The notes under the pieces were generated by a model that saw nothing but the letters and a program-made list of their open reading frames with translations, searched no databases and had not been told where the DNA came from. A stretch of 64,000 nt of DNA from Pyrrhosoma nymphula (taxonomy: Eukaryota > Arthropoda > Insecta > Odonata > Coenagrionidae): the NCBI GenBank assembly GCA_963573305.1, contig OY754337.1:72823094-72887093 (forward strand). The letters run 5' to 3'. Made by a program: the position numbers and the translations under genes. This document shows, piece by piece, positions 10,916 to 20,965 of this stretch; position 1 is the first letter of the stretch, and every line of letters starts with the position of its first letter.

Positions 10916-11250
10916 GTAAATCGCGATGGTTGTGGTAAGCAGAAGGTACGGGGTTTGGTCAAACAGGAGTCATTAACTCCGTGTACCACCTTCAAAAGCT
11001 CTTTTAAGACGCGGCCCTGTAATTTTTAAGCTCAGCAGTGGGTCTGAGAGGCTGTATCTTGTGGATGTAGCTGACGGCAGCTTTTCTCAGCTTTTTGAAA
11101 GTAATGAATCAGCATATCTTCAATTTGAATTTAATTTCGATGAGGCTATTTTTGGCAATGACCAATTTTCCATTGAGGTGAGAGTGAAAAACTGAAGAAT
11201 TCTACTTCTTGGGCGTTGTTTTTCGGCATTTTTGAGGTGAGTACGTGTTT
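10916..11250. other. Non-coding stretch, nothing recognised
   Basis: Lies between MITE-1 and the dispersed repeat. No similarity seen. Confidence 0.5.
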
Positions 11251-11259
11251 GAAGTTAGC

Positions 11260-11860
11260 GCGACAGTGGTGCACCAGTACGGGAACGGCTTTGTAACGCT
11301 TGCAGGATGACCCATTACGAGATTACAACTTCGTGATTAAAAACACTGTTAAATTAAATGCTGTCTCGTTCGATCAGGTATAGGAATACTAGCTATGCCT
11401 TGATTTAGCGTCGCGCATGCGCAAGGCTTGCATTGAGTGCCGCAGCGAGTAGCGGTCATTTTAGGCGTGGGTGAACAATTTTGCGTTGTATATTCTCACA
11501 ATTGCGACGTAGTAGCGCGCTGATTTGATGCCAAAGACAAGTTATTGCCTGAATATGTCCAATAAAGCCCAGAAACTTATTTCATGCTATCATTGTTGTT
11601 TGAAAATTAGAATTAATTATTGGAACTTAAGGCAAAATTTCAGTCGACAGCCCAAACTCACCGAAAAGTGAAGAGGACGCATCTTATCGTATAGGACGTG
11701 TAATCAGCCATCTTTCAGTACCACTTTATCCGAGGTTGTACAATTGAGACGGTTATGGGAACGCCGGGAAGTTGACAATATTAGCACTACAAATGCAGGC
11801 GCAAGCACCTCGACAGCCGCTATCGATATTACCCACTAACGTAGTCGTATTTACGAAAAA
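11260..11860 (+). repeat. Divergent dispersed repeat X, copy 1
   Basis: Aligns along most of its length with 47770-48335. Shared blocks in order include AGG.TGA.CCATT, CCTTGATTT, GCGC.TGCGC.AGGC and GGGCGTGG, and near the end GAGACGG followed by GGGAACG. A plus-strand frame near the end reads RRLWERREVDN, and the other copy gives RRLRERGKVDA there, suggesting a decayed coding element with an Arg-rich helix, possibly the DNA-binding start of a transposase. I cannot name the family. Confidence 0.55.
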
Positions 11861-12224
11861 CTCAGGGCAGTGTCCACGGCACAGCCACTCAGAAACTTAT
11901 TTCCATGATTCTATAAATTTTGTATACTGACTTTCCGTTGAATTCGTAGCTAAAATAGCTTTTACCAGATTGCGGTTATGTCTAAAAAAATCGGTGGACT
12001 TAGGCCTGGACTTATCTCTAATGGCTAAGCATTTTCTCGTTATAAATACCAGCGCTAATGTAATGAAAGAAATAAGAATAGAAAAATTCTTTGGGCTCTT
12101 TTTGCGACACAATAAGCTTAAAGTTGATAGGTTGAAAGTAATAAGAAATAAATGGGAAGAATTACAGAGGAAAAAAATGAAACGCATTAGGTAAATGAAG
12201 AAGTACTTCCAACGTGAAGAATAA

Positions 12225-12315
12225 TATCTAGAAATGAAGCGGTTTGTTCGTAGGAGGGCGTAGATTGGATTGCTGCAGCTAACCAATATTCAGATTGATG
12301 ATTGCTGATGATGAA
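12225..12315 (+). repeat. RTE-like LINE 3' tail, copy 1
   Basis: GAAATGAAGCGGTTTGTTCG then a GCTGCAGC.AACC block and a terminal GATTGATGATTGCTGATGATGA match the end of the longer relic at 36200-36290. The translation gives EMKRFVRRRA, the C-terminal block of an RTE-like LINE. Only the last 90 bases are present. Confidence 0.65.
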
Positions 12316-13700
12316 TACGATCTCCCATCCTTTACACTCACGTCAACTAACCGAAAGTTTCATATCATGTACCTAAACTCTCAGTTAACATCAAGTTTAG
12401 ATAAAAGCTACGTCATTTTGCTATTAACGTTAAACACACCATATAAAACCGGGCCTTTGTCTAGTAATTGATCTATATATAGCCTGAATAATTATTCCGA
12501 CCTCAATTGAATGTGCTTACTTTTAGGAGATGGGAGAGAATATGGGAATGGAAGGGGTGAGAGTTGCACGCGAAGCGGATGTGAACCAAGGACCCTTTAG
12601 ACCGGTTGGTAGACTTACTTTTTGTCCTATTATTGTACTCTCCTATTATAATCAACAATCATCTCTAAAAAAAGCGAAAGAATCTCTCTTATTAGTACTG
12701 ACGATCATCAGGCGTGAAAGTTGATTAGTATGGTTGACTGAGGATGCCGGTAGTTCCCTGCCACTCGGGAAAGTGGTCGTTGTAAAAATTAAGGACCGAG
12801 TAAGGGATCGGTCAATTAAACCTTTGATTGTGGAAATCTAATTTTTGGATAAAAAAACATTCCCATGCAGTGAAAGGCGCGAAGGGGTCGTATCTCTTTC
12901 GAGGGAGAAATGAGCGCCCCTCATCGTTAAAACTGGAAAATTAAACCCTCTCATGGCTCCATCTCCTGACGACGGCGGCTGTGATCCCCAACCTGTTACA
13001 GCGCACTCGAGTCTTCGGGGAAGGGATTGGCGCAGCCGGCGAGGGCCTTGCCGTTTAATCCCCTTTGGCGACCATAACCCTTTATTGGGCAGTGCTCGTT
13101 CCCTCACTTCGAGCCATCGCCGAAATTCGATGGAAATCCTTGAGTTTTACTGTACTCATAAACGTTCTTATTATGGAAGGGGTTCTTCCGCGAAATTTAT
13201 GACATGAAGAGAAGTGGGGTATCGCGGAGGCGAATTTCTTTTCGCCGATCAAGACGGGTCGTTTTGACTCCCTGCCACCCCCTGCCGCACGCCACCCCTT
13301 TGTATCACCAGTTTGACGATTCTTCATTCGTTGACAATTGGACGCTGCGAGAATTGAAAGGGACAATGATTGGATATGGCTCGTAAGGGGTCCTGATTTC
13401 CAGAGTCTCTTCTCTAGTGAACATGCCGTTTCCTATATCCCTATAAGCTTAGGAGCTTAGGAAATCACGCTATGCGTTCTCAAGGTGGCCGTTACCATTA
13501 CAGGAATCCCTTCTAAAAGGCCGTTATGAGTGTGCTAATATTGTGTAGTCTTTGATTTTAAATGTAAGCTCACCTCTGTGGAACCCTGCGAACCTGGTAA
13601 TTATCTGCTAATAATTCACTGACGAAGTATAACCACATTTCATTTCACGTCTTTCCGATACATAGCTGTAATGCCTCCGTTTCGTAGCTGATATCCTATT
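12316..13700. other. Non-coding stretch with a G+C-rich middle
   Basis: 12900-13390 is more G+C-rich and carries overlapping open frames on both strands (89-94 codons), consistent with composition. No known domain, splice structure or repeat recognised. Confidence 0.45.
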
Positions 13701-13704
13701 ACCC

Positions 13705-13870
13705 TCGGATATCCTCGGTAGCTTAACTGGCTAAAGCCCTCGGCGCGAAATAGAGGGATCCGGGTTCGAATGCCAGTCAAGGCGAATGATTTTTCCTTTT
13801 TTTAAGATCGCACCCATACCACACACCCAACTGCGGTGGTCCACAGTGTAGTATGTAGGCGTGCGTGTAT
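13705..13870 (+). mobile_element. tRNA-derived SINE-A, copy 1, with LINE-like tail
   Basis: A pol III promoter is visible: box A TAGCTTAACTGG (about 13719) and box B GGTTCGAATGCC (about 13763), 32 bases apart. The body continues AGTCAAGGCGAATGATTTTT, shared with the pair at 17.8-18.0 kb. Unlike that pair, its 3' part reads CCATACCACACACCC then GCGGTGGTCCACAG, resembling the 3' end of LINE-A/C. This suggests it used that LINE's machinery. It is not a functional tRNA: the acceptor stem does not pair. Confidence 0.78.
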
Positions 13871-16790
13871 CTTGAATGCTTTTCAGAGACTATTATGAAG
13901 AGGGTTGGAAAGATGGTGCTAATGCTACCTATCGAATTGTGGTAGTTCTGTTCATGTAGTGATTTACACTCATATCGATTATACTCGAGGAATCGAACTT
14001 TATTTTAGAACCTTTGTTCGTAATGCATCAGGACGACCAAACTAGGCATGAAAAAATGATTTTTTGTTTATTCTTCTGATGTGAGATGACTCACCGGAAG
14101 GGCAATATCGACGTGGTGGTAAGCCCTGTACAGAACCTTCGCATGATGTGTGACAGATGGAATTCAAGAGCGGCTAGTTAAATACGAGACGTGAATAAAG
14201 ACTCATTTGTGTCCTTCGACTTTGGATCTATGTCACTATTTCTGTTTGTATTCAATGTCTGCCGTTAAGACTAATTCATCCAGGAGAATATCTCATCGGT
14301 TTCATGATCAATTAAGTACTACTTTTGGGATTCCCCCCACGTTGCGTGGAGGGTTCATGGTGACAGCTCCTCAAACCATCCTGCTAGCGTCGTCAAGTTA
14401 TTCCTAATTTCTGAGTTCATACTTCAAGACGCCGCGTAAACCTGAGAACCAACAGTTTCACGATCTACCAGCCTGGGAGTTTACTTTATTGGACCTGCAT
14501 AATTTTCTTTGCTGGTAGATATTGACTTTTAAGAAACTTTTTAAGCGAATTAATACTTTGAAATCAAGGATTAGCTATTAATGGAGTGCTCGGATCATCG
14601 ATAAAGTGTTACGTAGTCATTTTTTGATATTATTTTGGGATTGTGAATCAAGGGCGGTTTTCCTCTCACCCATACTGTAATTGTATATATAAATATGGAA
14701 TAAATAAGTACAGTGTTTGTGTCCTCCAATTGCGAGAAATTCTCCGTTGCCTGGGCTTCGATGCATTGAGTCGATGAAATCACTCTACGAAAGAGTAACT
14801 TAAAAGAGTAAAGCCCTGACGAGTAATTAATATAATTTTTCATTTAATGGTATCTGCCGGTAATCTTTGTGCAATAAAATGATGTTTAATACTAAATACT
14901 TCAACAAAGTAAAGCCTGAAACCATATAGTGTATTCAAAACCTTAGAGTTCTATCATACTTTCTCTTATTGTATAAATATTGTTTATTTGTAGATTAAAT
15001 CAACCTTTTGTCTGATTCTACCATTAAGGTTACCTTTAAGGTTAAAAGTGTGGGATGAGAGTGTTAACTAACAAAACCTCCACGAACTGCGTTTTATCGG
15101 TATACTCCCAATCTGTCCGCTTATTCTTTCCTCAGTTCCTCATACTGTTTGCCTTCGCTCATCCCATTGAAAATGGCTTTTCTTTAATCCCCCCGCTTAT
15201 CTAGAATTCTCCCCTCGGTCACAACTTTACAATTCCGTATATTTTAATCTGATTCAAACATCTGCTTTCACCAAAATTCTTCCCTCGCAACCTCCAGTCC
15301 TCACCTGCCCAGCATAATTCTCCTTCGTCTGTTTTCCTTTCAATTTATATAACTCTCACTATGGTGGTAGACTGGTGAAGAGATTAGTGAAATAATGTAT
15401 AATCAGTGAATTCAAAGGATTTAAACGGACTATTGGACATATGTTCGCGTTTTCAGACAATGTTTCGTGTTTATTAGACTTTTGAAGGTATATATATATA
15501 TCCAAGTATCTAATTGCGCAGTACATTAATCTAAGATTTTTTTTCTGAATGGTAAACTAATTTTCACGTACTACATTTCCTCCATCCTTGCCTATATCTT
15601 CGCTTCTTTAACAGTCATGAACTGCTTCTTACAGTATATCGTATTCTTGCGACTCTTTTCATCTTATTTCTTGCGATAAGGTTGTTACCAGATAAGCTTT
15701 TTACCACAAATTATACTTCACATTTTCTATGTTGGTTGCCTTTCCGAAAATCAGCACATGAACTACATTTTTACTATCGAAGTTCCTTTTTTCTCAAGCC
15801 CACTTTAGTGCGCATTAATAATGATCTTGATTTTTTTTGGAGTGCACTGCTTAGTTCTAAATCGAATTGAGAGTCTCTGCGCTATTTTGTTGCAAAGTGA
15901 GCAACGCGCTTAAGCAAATAGTAGGCTCCCTGAAAGTACATCTCCTCTCATCTCGGCACAATTCCTTCTGACGTCCCTTCATCCGATCTAAAATGCGTAT
16001 CCTCTTCCTATCTCAGGCCTTTCTGTCTCTATCGTGTTTTCCTCGAGTCCTCTCCATTACCATCGTCAGGCGCACAACATACCATTGCCTCATATTAAAA
16101 TTTCTGCCTATGAAATTTTCACATAATTATTATGTTCTTACACTAATTGTAAGCTACACCTTGACGCTGCATCTGTAGTCCTCTCAGTTCTACCCATACC
16201 ATCATACTTCAAAACAGATAACGGTTGTGTTGGGGTGATTGAGACTCGATAATCCTTTCTTCCACTTAACCTATCGTAAAAAGGTTCCTTCGCTAAAAGT
16301 AATCTTAAAGTCACTTGAAGAAAATGCTACACATAAGAAATATGTACCAACAGAAAGATGCTCGAAAATTGTAATTCATTTGTATTCTTGCGGAAAAAAC
16401 ATAACGTGACAAATTTTCATCGGAAAAAACTTGAGACATTGGCATTAGAATCAATGAAAACAAACGATGAAGTATTTTTCCAAACAAAACTTGCGTCTTG
16501 AACGCTATTAGTCGATTCATATCCTCTCTTTTAATCAACCGAACTGAAACATCATCCGAAGCCTCACCTCATATCAAACGGTTTTAAGCTACCTTTTCGT
16601 CTTATTTTTATCGATGGGCGCCGTCATAAGATCTCTCCTACTAGTGGGAAGTTTATTTTCCTTTCTCAGTTCTTCTCCCAATGCCGTTGAAGCAGGATTG
16701 AGCTGGATGTTTGTTGATCTATTTGTAAGAAAACTTATGGAGACGAAGATTCCGTTTCTTTCAATTGTAATATTCAGATGTTGAAAGCTG
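13871..16790. other. Long non-coding stretch
   Basis: A+T-rich, with pyrimidine-rich patches at 15100-15350 and 15900-16200. A (TA)n run lies at 15490-15501. On the minus strand near 15980-16080, a weak RRIRILDRMKG translation is faintly like a LINE C-terminus but too short to call. No other similarity. Confidence 0.5.
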
Positions 16791-16799
16791 CGTCTACCA

Positions 16800-17480
16800 C
16801 GTGAATAACTTTTTCAGATTAAAGCGACCGCCACTATGGATGACGGACGACTTACCTACATGCTCTCTCATTCTTTTGTTGTAATGCTGCCATACATCAC
16901 CGCAAAAGTGTTTTGAATGCGTTCTTCTTCTTCTTCGTTGAAATATGGGGCGAGAGAATTTTTTTACACGCAGGAAGAAAGCGATAGCATCTCTCCTCGT
17001 ACTTAAGGTCGTATCTGGTGAAAGCGAGGAAAAACGGGTAGGGGGCGTTGACGACCGGTGCCGGTGGCGCCTCGCATCGGACACTGTATGAAATCTGCGA
17101 GAAGATCTGGATTCTGAAGTCGAGTGAAGATGGTTTTTTTTCCCGCGACCACCGCCGCATCGTCGACCAAAATGAGATATGGTTTGAAAAGGGGAGAGGA
17201 GGTGGGAATTGAAGTACGGAGTAGAGAGAGAGAAAGAGAGCAGGGATGACGCTGCGGAGAAGAATAAATGACATCCGAAAGGCGGCACACGGGTCGTCCG
17301 TTGGAGAGAGGAAGATTGCCGGCGGGGCGGCGGAAAGAAGAGGGGAAGCCGTAAAAAGAAGGCGATATCCCGCAGCCAGTATAAAAAAATGAAAGAGGGA
17401 AGGCGCGCTATCTACTTCGTGTGCTTGTACACTCACGCAAAAGTAAATAAAGGAAGTTTGGTGTGTTAGGAAGGGAGAGG
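16800..17480 (+). promoter_or_regulatory. G+C-rich, purine-biased island with TATA-like box (possible promoter)
   Basis: The plus strand becomes rich in G and A (GAGAGAGAAAGAGAG near 17225), and all three minus frames stay open for 95-179 codons because of this bias. CCAGTATAAAAAAATG at about 17376-17391 resembles a TATA box with a plausible start site 25-35 bases on. The following sequence is open for 116 codons from 17485 but recognisably ends in a SINE. Promoter assignment is a guess from composition and the TATA-like site. Confidence 0.25.
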
Positions 17481-17484
17481 GTGT

Positions 17485-17789
17485 ATGTTTTTGTGGCGAG
17501 CGTACAGCGTCTTGAAGGAGAATGCGAGGGTGTGGAGGAACTCAGTCTTCCCTTCTCTTATTGGAGCGAGAAGGCAGAAAGGGTTGGTGTCCTCTGTGCC
17601 GGGTTGTTTTAGGGCGCAAGTTGATTACCTTCGCCGGCTGGAGGCGAATGATGTGACGGCATTTTGGACGAGAATGTGCGACACGCCAGGTGTGGTGGCC
17701 TCCACAATCTGCGAAATCCTCCCGGATAATTTTCCAATCATTACGATTGCACTAATAATATGGCACGCAGTCACGCACACGGGTGCAAA
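17485..17789 (+). other. Unassigned open frame running into a SINE
   Basis: The frame is open for about 100 codons before it enters the SINE-A pair at 17790 and ends at 17835. It has mixed composition with no domain or motif I recognise. It could be part of a transcribed exon from the island upstream, but a chance frame is equally likely. Confidence 0.2.
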
Positions 17790-17893
17790 GATATACACCA
17801 AAGACGGAAAAATTCACCGTGAAAAAATATTTTAAAATTACCGGGATTCGAACCTGAATCTCCCAATGGCCGCTCAGGTGTGTTAGCCAGTTA
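17790..17893 (-). mobile_element. tRNA-derived SINE-A, copy 2 (minus strand)
   Basis: On the minus strand it reads AACTGGCTAACACACC, then box B GGTTCGAATCCC, a T-rich linker and the 3' end CCGTCTTTGGTGTATATC. It mirrors the plus-strand copy 18 bases away at about 90 percent identity by eye. Confidence 0.82.
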
Positions 17894-17911
17894 CTGTACT
17901 GTTAGTTAGTG

Positions 17912-18020
17912 CAACTGGCTGACACACCTGACCGGCCGGCCATTGGGAGATCCGGGTTCGAATCCCGGTCAAGTCAAATGATTTTTTTCATCACGAATTT
18001 AACCGTCTTTGGTGTATATC
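17912..18020 (+). mobile_element. tRNA-derived SINE-A, copy 3 (plus strand)
   Basis: Begins CAACTGGCTGACACACC, carries box B GGGTTCGAATCCCGG at about 17954 and the body GTCAAATGATTTTTTTCATC, and ends CCGTCTTTGGTGTATATC. With copy 2 it forms a head-to-head palindrome of about 105-base arms and an 18-base spacer. Confidence 0.85.
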
Positions 18021-18451
18021 TTCCCTCCCGGATACATTTGTCAGATATCTACAATGGAGAAGTCTACTAAGTTTTAATAAAAAGTCAGTGCCATGCAGTA
18101 AGTTCCTTCAGGGAATACCTTCCATCTTTCAAAAATTCCCCAGAAACCTGTTTCTTTAAGTTCTCGAAATTGTCACCGATCAATTTTTCGTCAGCAATTG
18201 GGAATTTAGATGAATTTCCTTTGCAAACACTATCGTTGCTTTTCATTTTTCAAAAAAATGAAGTTAGAAAATGCAAGATTCTTGATTCATTTACGCTTCG
18301 GGAGTGCACTAGATGCGGCAGGTTACGATACATATCCGGGGAAAGCGCTTTGCAGTGCGAAAGCGGTCTTTTGTTTTGTGTTCATTTCTTTGAGAAGAAA
18401 ATATATTTCTATTATTATGTATGTTATTTTCAATTATTCATGAGATATATG

Positions 18452-18528
18452 GAACGAAATGTATGCTTTAACAGTAAACGGTTCCGAATACATCGGAACC
18501 GTTTACTGTTAAAGCATACATTTCGTTC
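18452..18528. repeat. Perfect 36-bp inverted repeat with 5-base loop
   Basis: The left arm (18452-18487, GAACGAAATGTATGCTTTAA onward) and right arm (18493-18528) are exact complements, separated by ATACA. No similar sequence is seen elsewhere in the window and no transposon protein is nearby. The arms do not extend past 18452 or 18528. Confidence 0.95.
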
Positions 18529-20815
18529 GCATTTGGTAGACTTCCTTATTAGTGCCGTGTGATTGAGATAAATGGAGAGGAATTTTACCGACTATGTTTT
18601 ATAGAAAGAGGAACATTTTATGCTGCTCTGTTTTGTATAGAGCGTGATACTATAGTTGGGAAACTTGTACCTTCAGAAAAGCCAACCATAAAATAATGGA
18701 AGCATTCACAACATGGAGTTGGAGTAGGATGGTGAAGACTAAGAGGACAGGTAAAATAAAAAATGAAAAATTATGCGGAGGGGCAGAAGGGAGGAGGTCC
18801 ATCATGAGTGAAATAATACGAAAACGATGAAGTAAATGGATTGGGAACGCCCTGACAAACGATCGATATTTTGGTTCATGAAGAATTGGAGTGAATTTGA
18901 AACCAGTTTTATCAAGGAAAGCATGCAATCGAGTTATTCCATTCCACGTTTAATGACCATTGCATTTTTCACACTTTACGTATGCGAAGTTTTGTGGAAT
19001 AAATTTTTAAAGTATTGGTTTCCAGCTCCTTTCAAACTATTCGTTTCCTTGTAGTTTGATATATTTGGAGGTAAATACTCATACCTAATGAATTAATGAT
19101 ATACTAACGCCAAAAATTCGTGTTTAGGTGTGCCCTGTTTTTGTTTTAATACCGGAAAATACCCTAGTTTCCTCTCCGGAAATTGCTATGGCGGTGGGAA
19201 GATAAAGTTGATCACTTATTCATGCCCGGATTGGAGTTTTGAAAAAGTTGTTTTTAAACCAAATTATACGCATCAGCTAGCTGGGCGTCACCATATGATC
19301 GTAGTAGTCGTAAAATTGCAGTCAAAAGTTCATTTTGATTAAAATTTAAACCCCTTATACTTTGCCTAGCCTGCCTCACGACTACAGAGGACATTCGGCA
19401 TTATACAAGTGTTGCGCTTTGTGAACTTGTTCAATAGCTTTTTTAGAAAGAAAAAAGAAAGATTTCATGAGCCATTTAATCTATTTCGACGTTCTCCACC
19501 CTCTGCACACAATTCAGTCTTCAGTTAATTATTCGCATGGAGCTGTCCGATTGATTCGAAATTTGCAATGTTGATTGAAAATTGCTGTCATTTGCGTCAT
19601 TAAGGATAGGCGGGCAGGACCGGAAGGAAATGAACATTTTGTGAGTGGATTGGGAGTGGAGTGGAACCCGAATTCCACTGTAGCCTACTCTTAGCGAAGG
19701 GTGCCAAGGGGTGCGCATTTCGGTGCCACATCCGACTAACGAAGTACTGCACAAAAAGCGCTGTCCACATGCCAAATAAAAAGAGACTGGTAGATCGCTG
19801 GAAATCATGGCCGCGGCCGGAACTTGAATTCGGCATTGTACTAATTCGATCACCGTCTCTCTTTTCTGCGATAAAAACAACCTTGTCAGCATCCTTATGA
19901 AAATGCTTAAACTTCACGTCTCGGCATTATCCTTTTAAATGCAGCGACATGTTCAACTGCTCTCGAATAGGCCTACAGGTAATTCATAATGACTTCTCCG
20001 AGGGACTTGGGGAGGATTGCATATTTTTACCACATAGGTTTTAGAGTCATCGGCGTCATGGTTTTGAAATCTTCATTGCATTCAATAGCAGTAGTTCTCT
20101 CTCTATGTTGGTAAGGCATCTCTCTCCTGTCAATTTGTAGAAGACTAAGCCACTGACGATAAATATTACTCTTTTTAATGAAATTTTTTGGAGAAGTTAT
20201 AATATTGCAGTCGACTTTGGGGAATATTTCTTAAGTCCGTGTTCTCTGGGATACTCGACGATGGGAACACGTGCGGCACGTATTCCGAAGCGTCCAAATG
20301 GCGATGTCGGGCGTATTCGTGCCGCGAAAACACGCTTTTGGAAGTGCGGTCACGTTTCTCCTCCCGTGTAGGCTGCAGAACGCTAAGGGGGGGGGGGGGG
20401 GGCGGAGCACGAACTCGCTCCACTACTCTCGAGGGTCCAATGGCCATTGGGCGCAGCCAACTCCAGTCTAGATATGAGGGAGTCATCTATGAAGGAATCA
20501 GCTATTCGGTAAATTTGGCCCTCGGATTCCAATGAATTACACATTTTGGCAAACAGGCGTCGGATGCGAGGATTCTTTGGTTGTTTGGTACGGCGACCGG
20601 CGTCTGAAGTAATTTACGCCATTAAGAGGATTATCGCCGTACGGTGGTGAATATAAAATGCACACACAGAATCGCCAATGGCTGAGCCCTCCAAAGCTTT
20701 TGATAGAGGTGATGTGTAATGAACATTCTGGGATGAAGAAGAGGAGAACACGTTTTGCGTAAAATAACAGCCTCCTGAAAACAGTATTGGAAGAAAACAT
20801 GTAAGGGAAGAATTT
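18529..20815. other. Non-coding stretch with a 16-base G run
   Basis: Mostly unremarkable. A run of 16 G lies at 20387-20402 inside a G+C-rich patch (20240-20480). Open frames there on both strands are compositional. 18830-19340 holds two short plus-strand frames with no recognisable product. Confidence 0.5.
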
Positions 20816-20819
20816 CCAA

Positions 20820-20965
20820 GAAAGACCAAGAATGGAATTACATCAAGAAAATTATGGACGCTAGTGAGACGACCAAAATTTAGGAATGAAAGATTCCTAA
20901 GTTTGGTGATAAGAGAATGGAGTGGAGAGCTGAAGCAAACTAACGATTGAATTGATGACGACGAT
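20820..20965 (+). repeat. RTE-like LINE 3' tail, copy 2
   Basis: AAGACCAAGAATGGAATTAC and ATCAAGAAAATTATGGACGC translate to RPRME and YIKKIMDA. GGAGTGGAGAGCTGAAGCAA follows, and the copy ends in GATTGAATTGATGACGACGA. The order matches the relic at 36145-36290. It is riddled with stops. Confidence 0.65.

Noticed and set aside
15980..16080. Minus-strand RRIRILDRMKG similarity to a LINE C-terminus
   Set aside because: Too short and isolated, with no tail or second block in support.
16794..17436. Three overlapping minus-strand open frames (95-179 codons)
   Set aside because: All three frames are open over the same bases because of strong strand bias in composition. None shows a domain.
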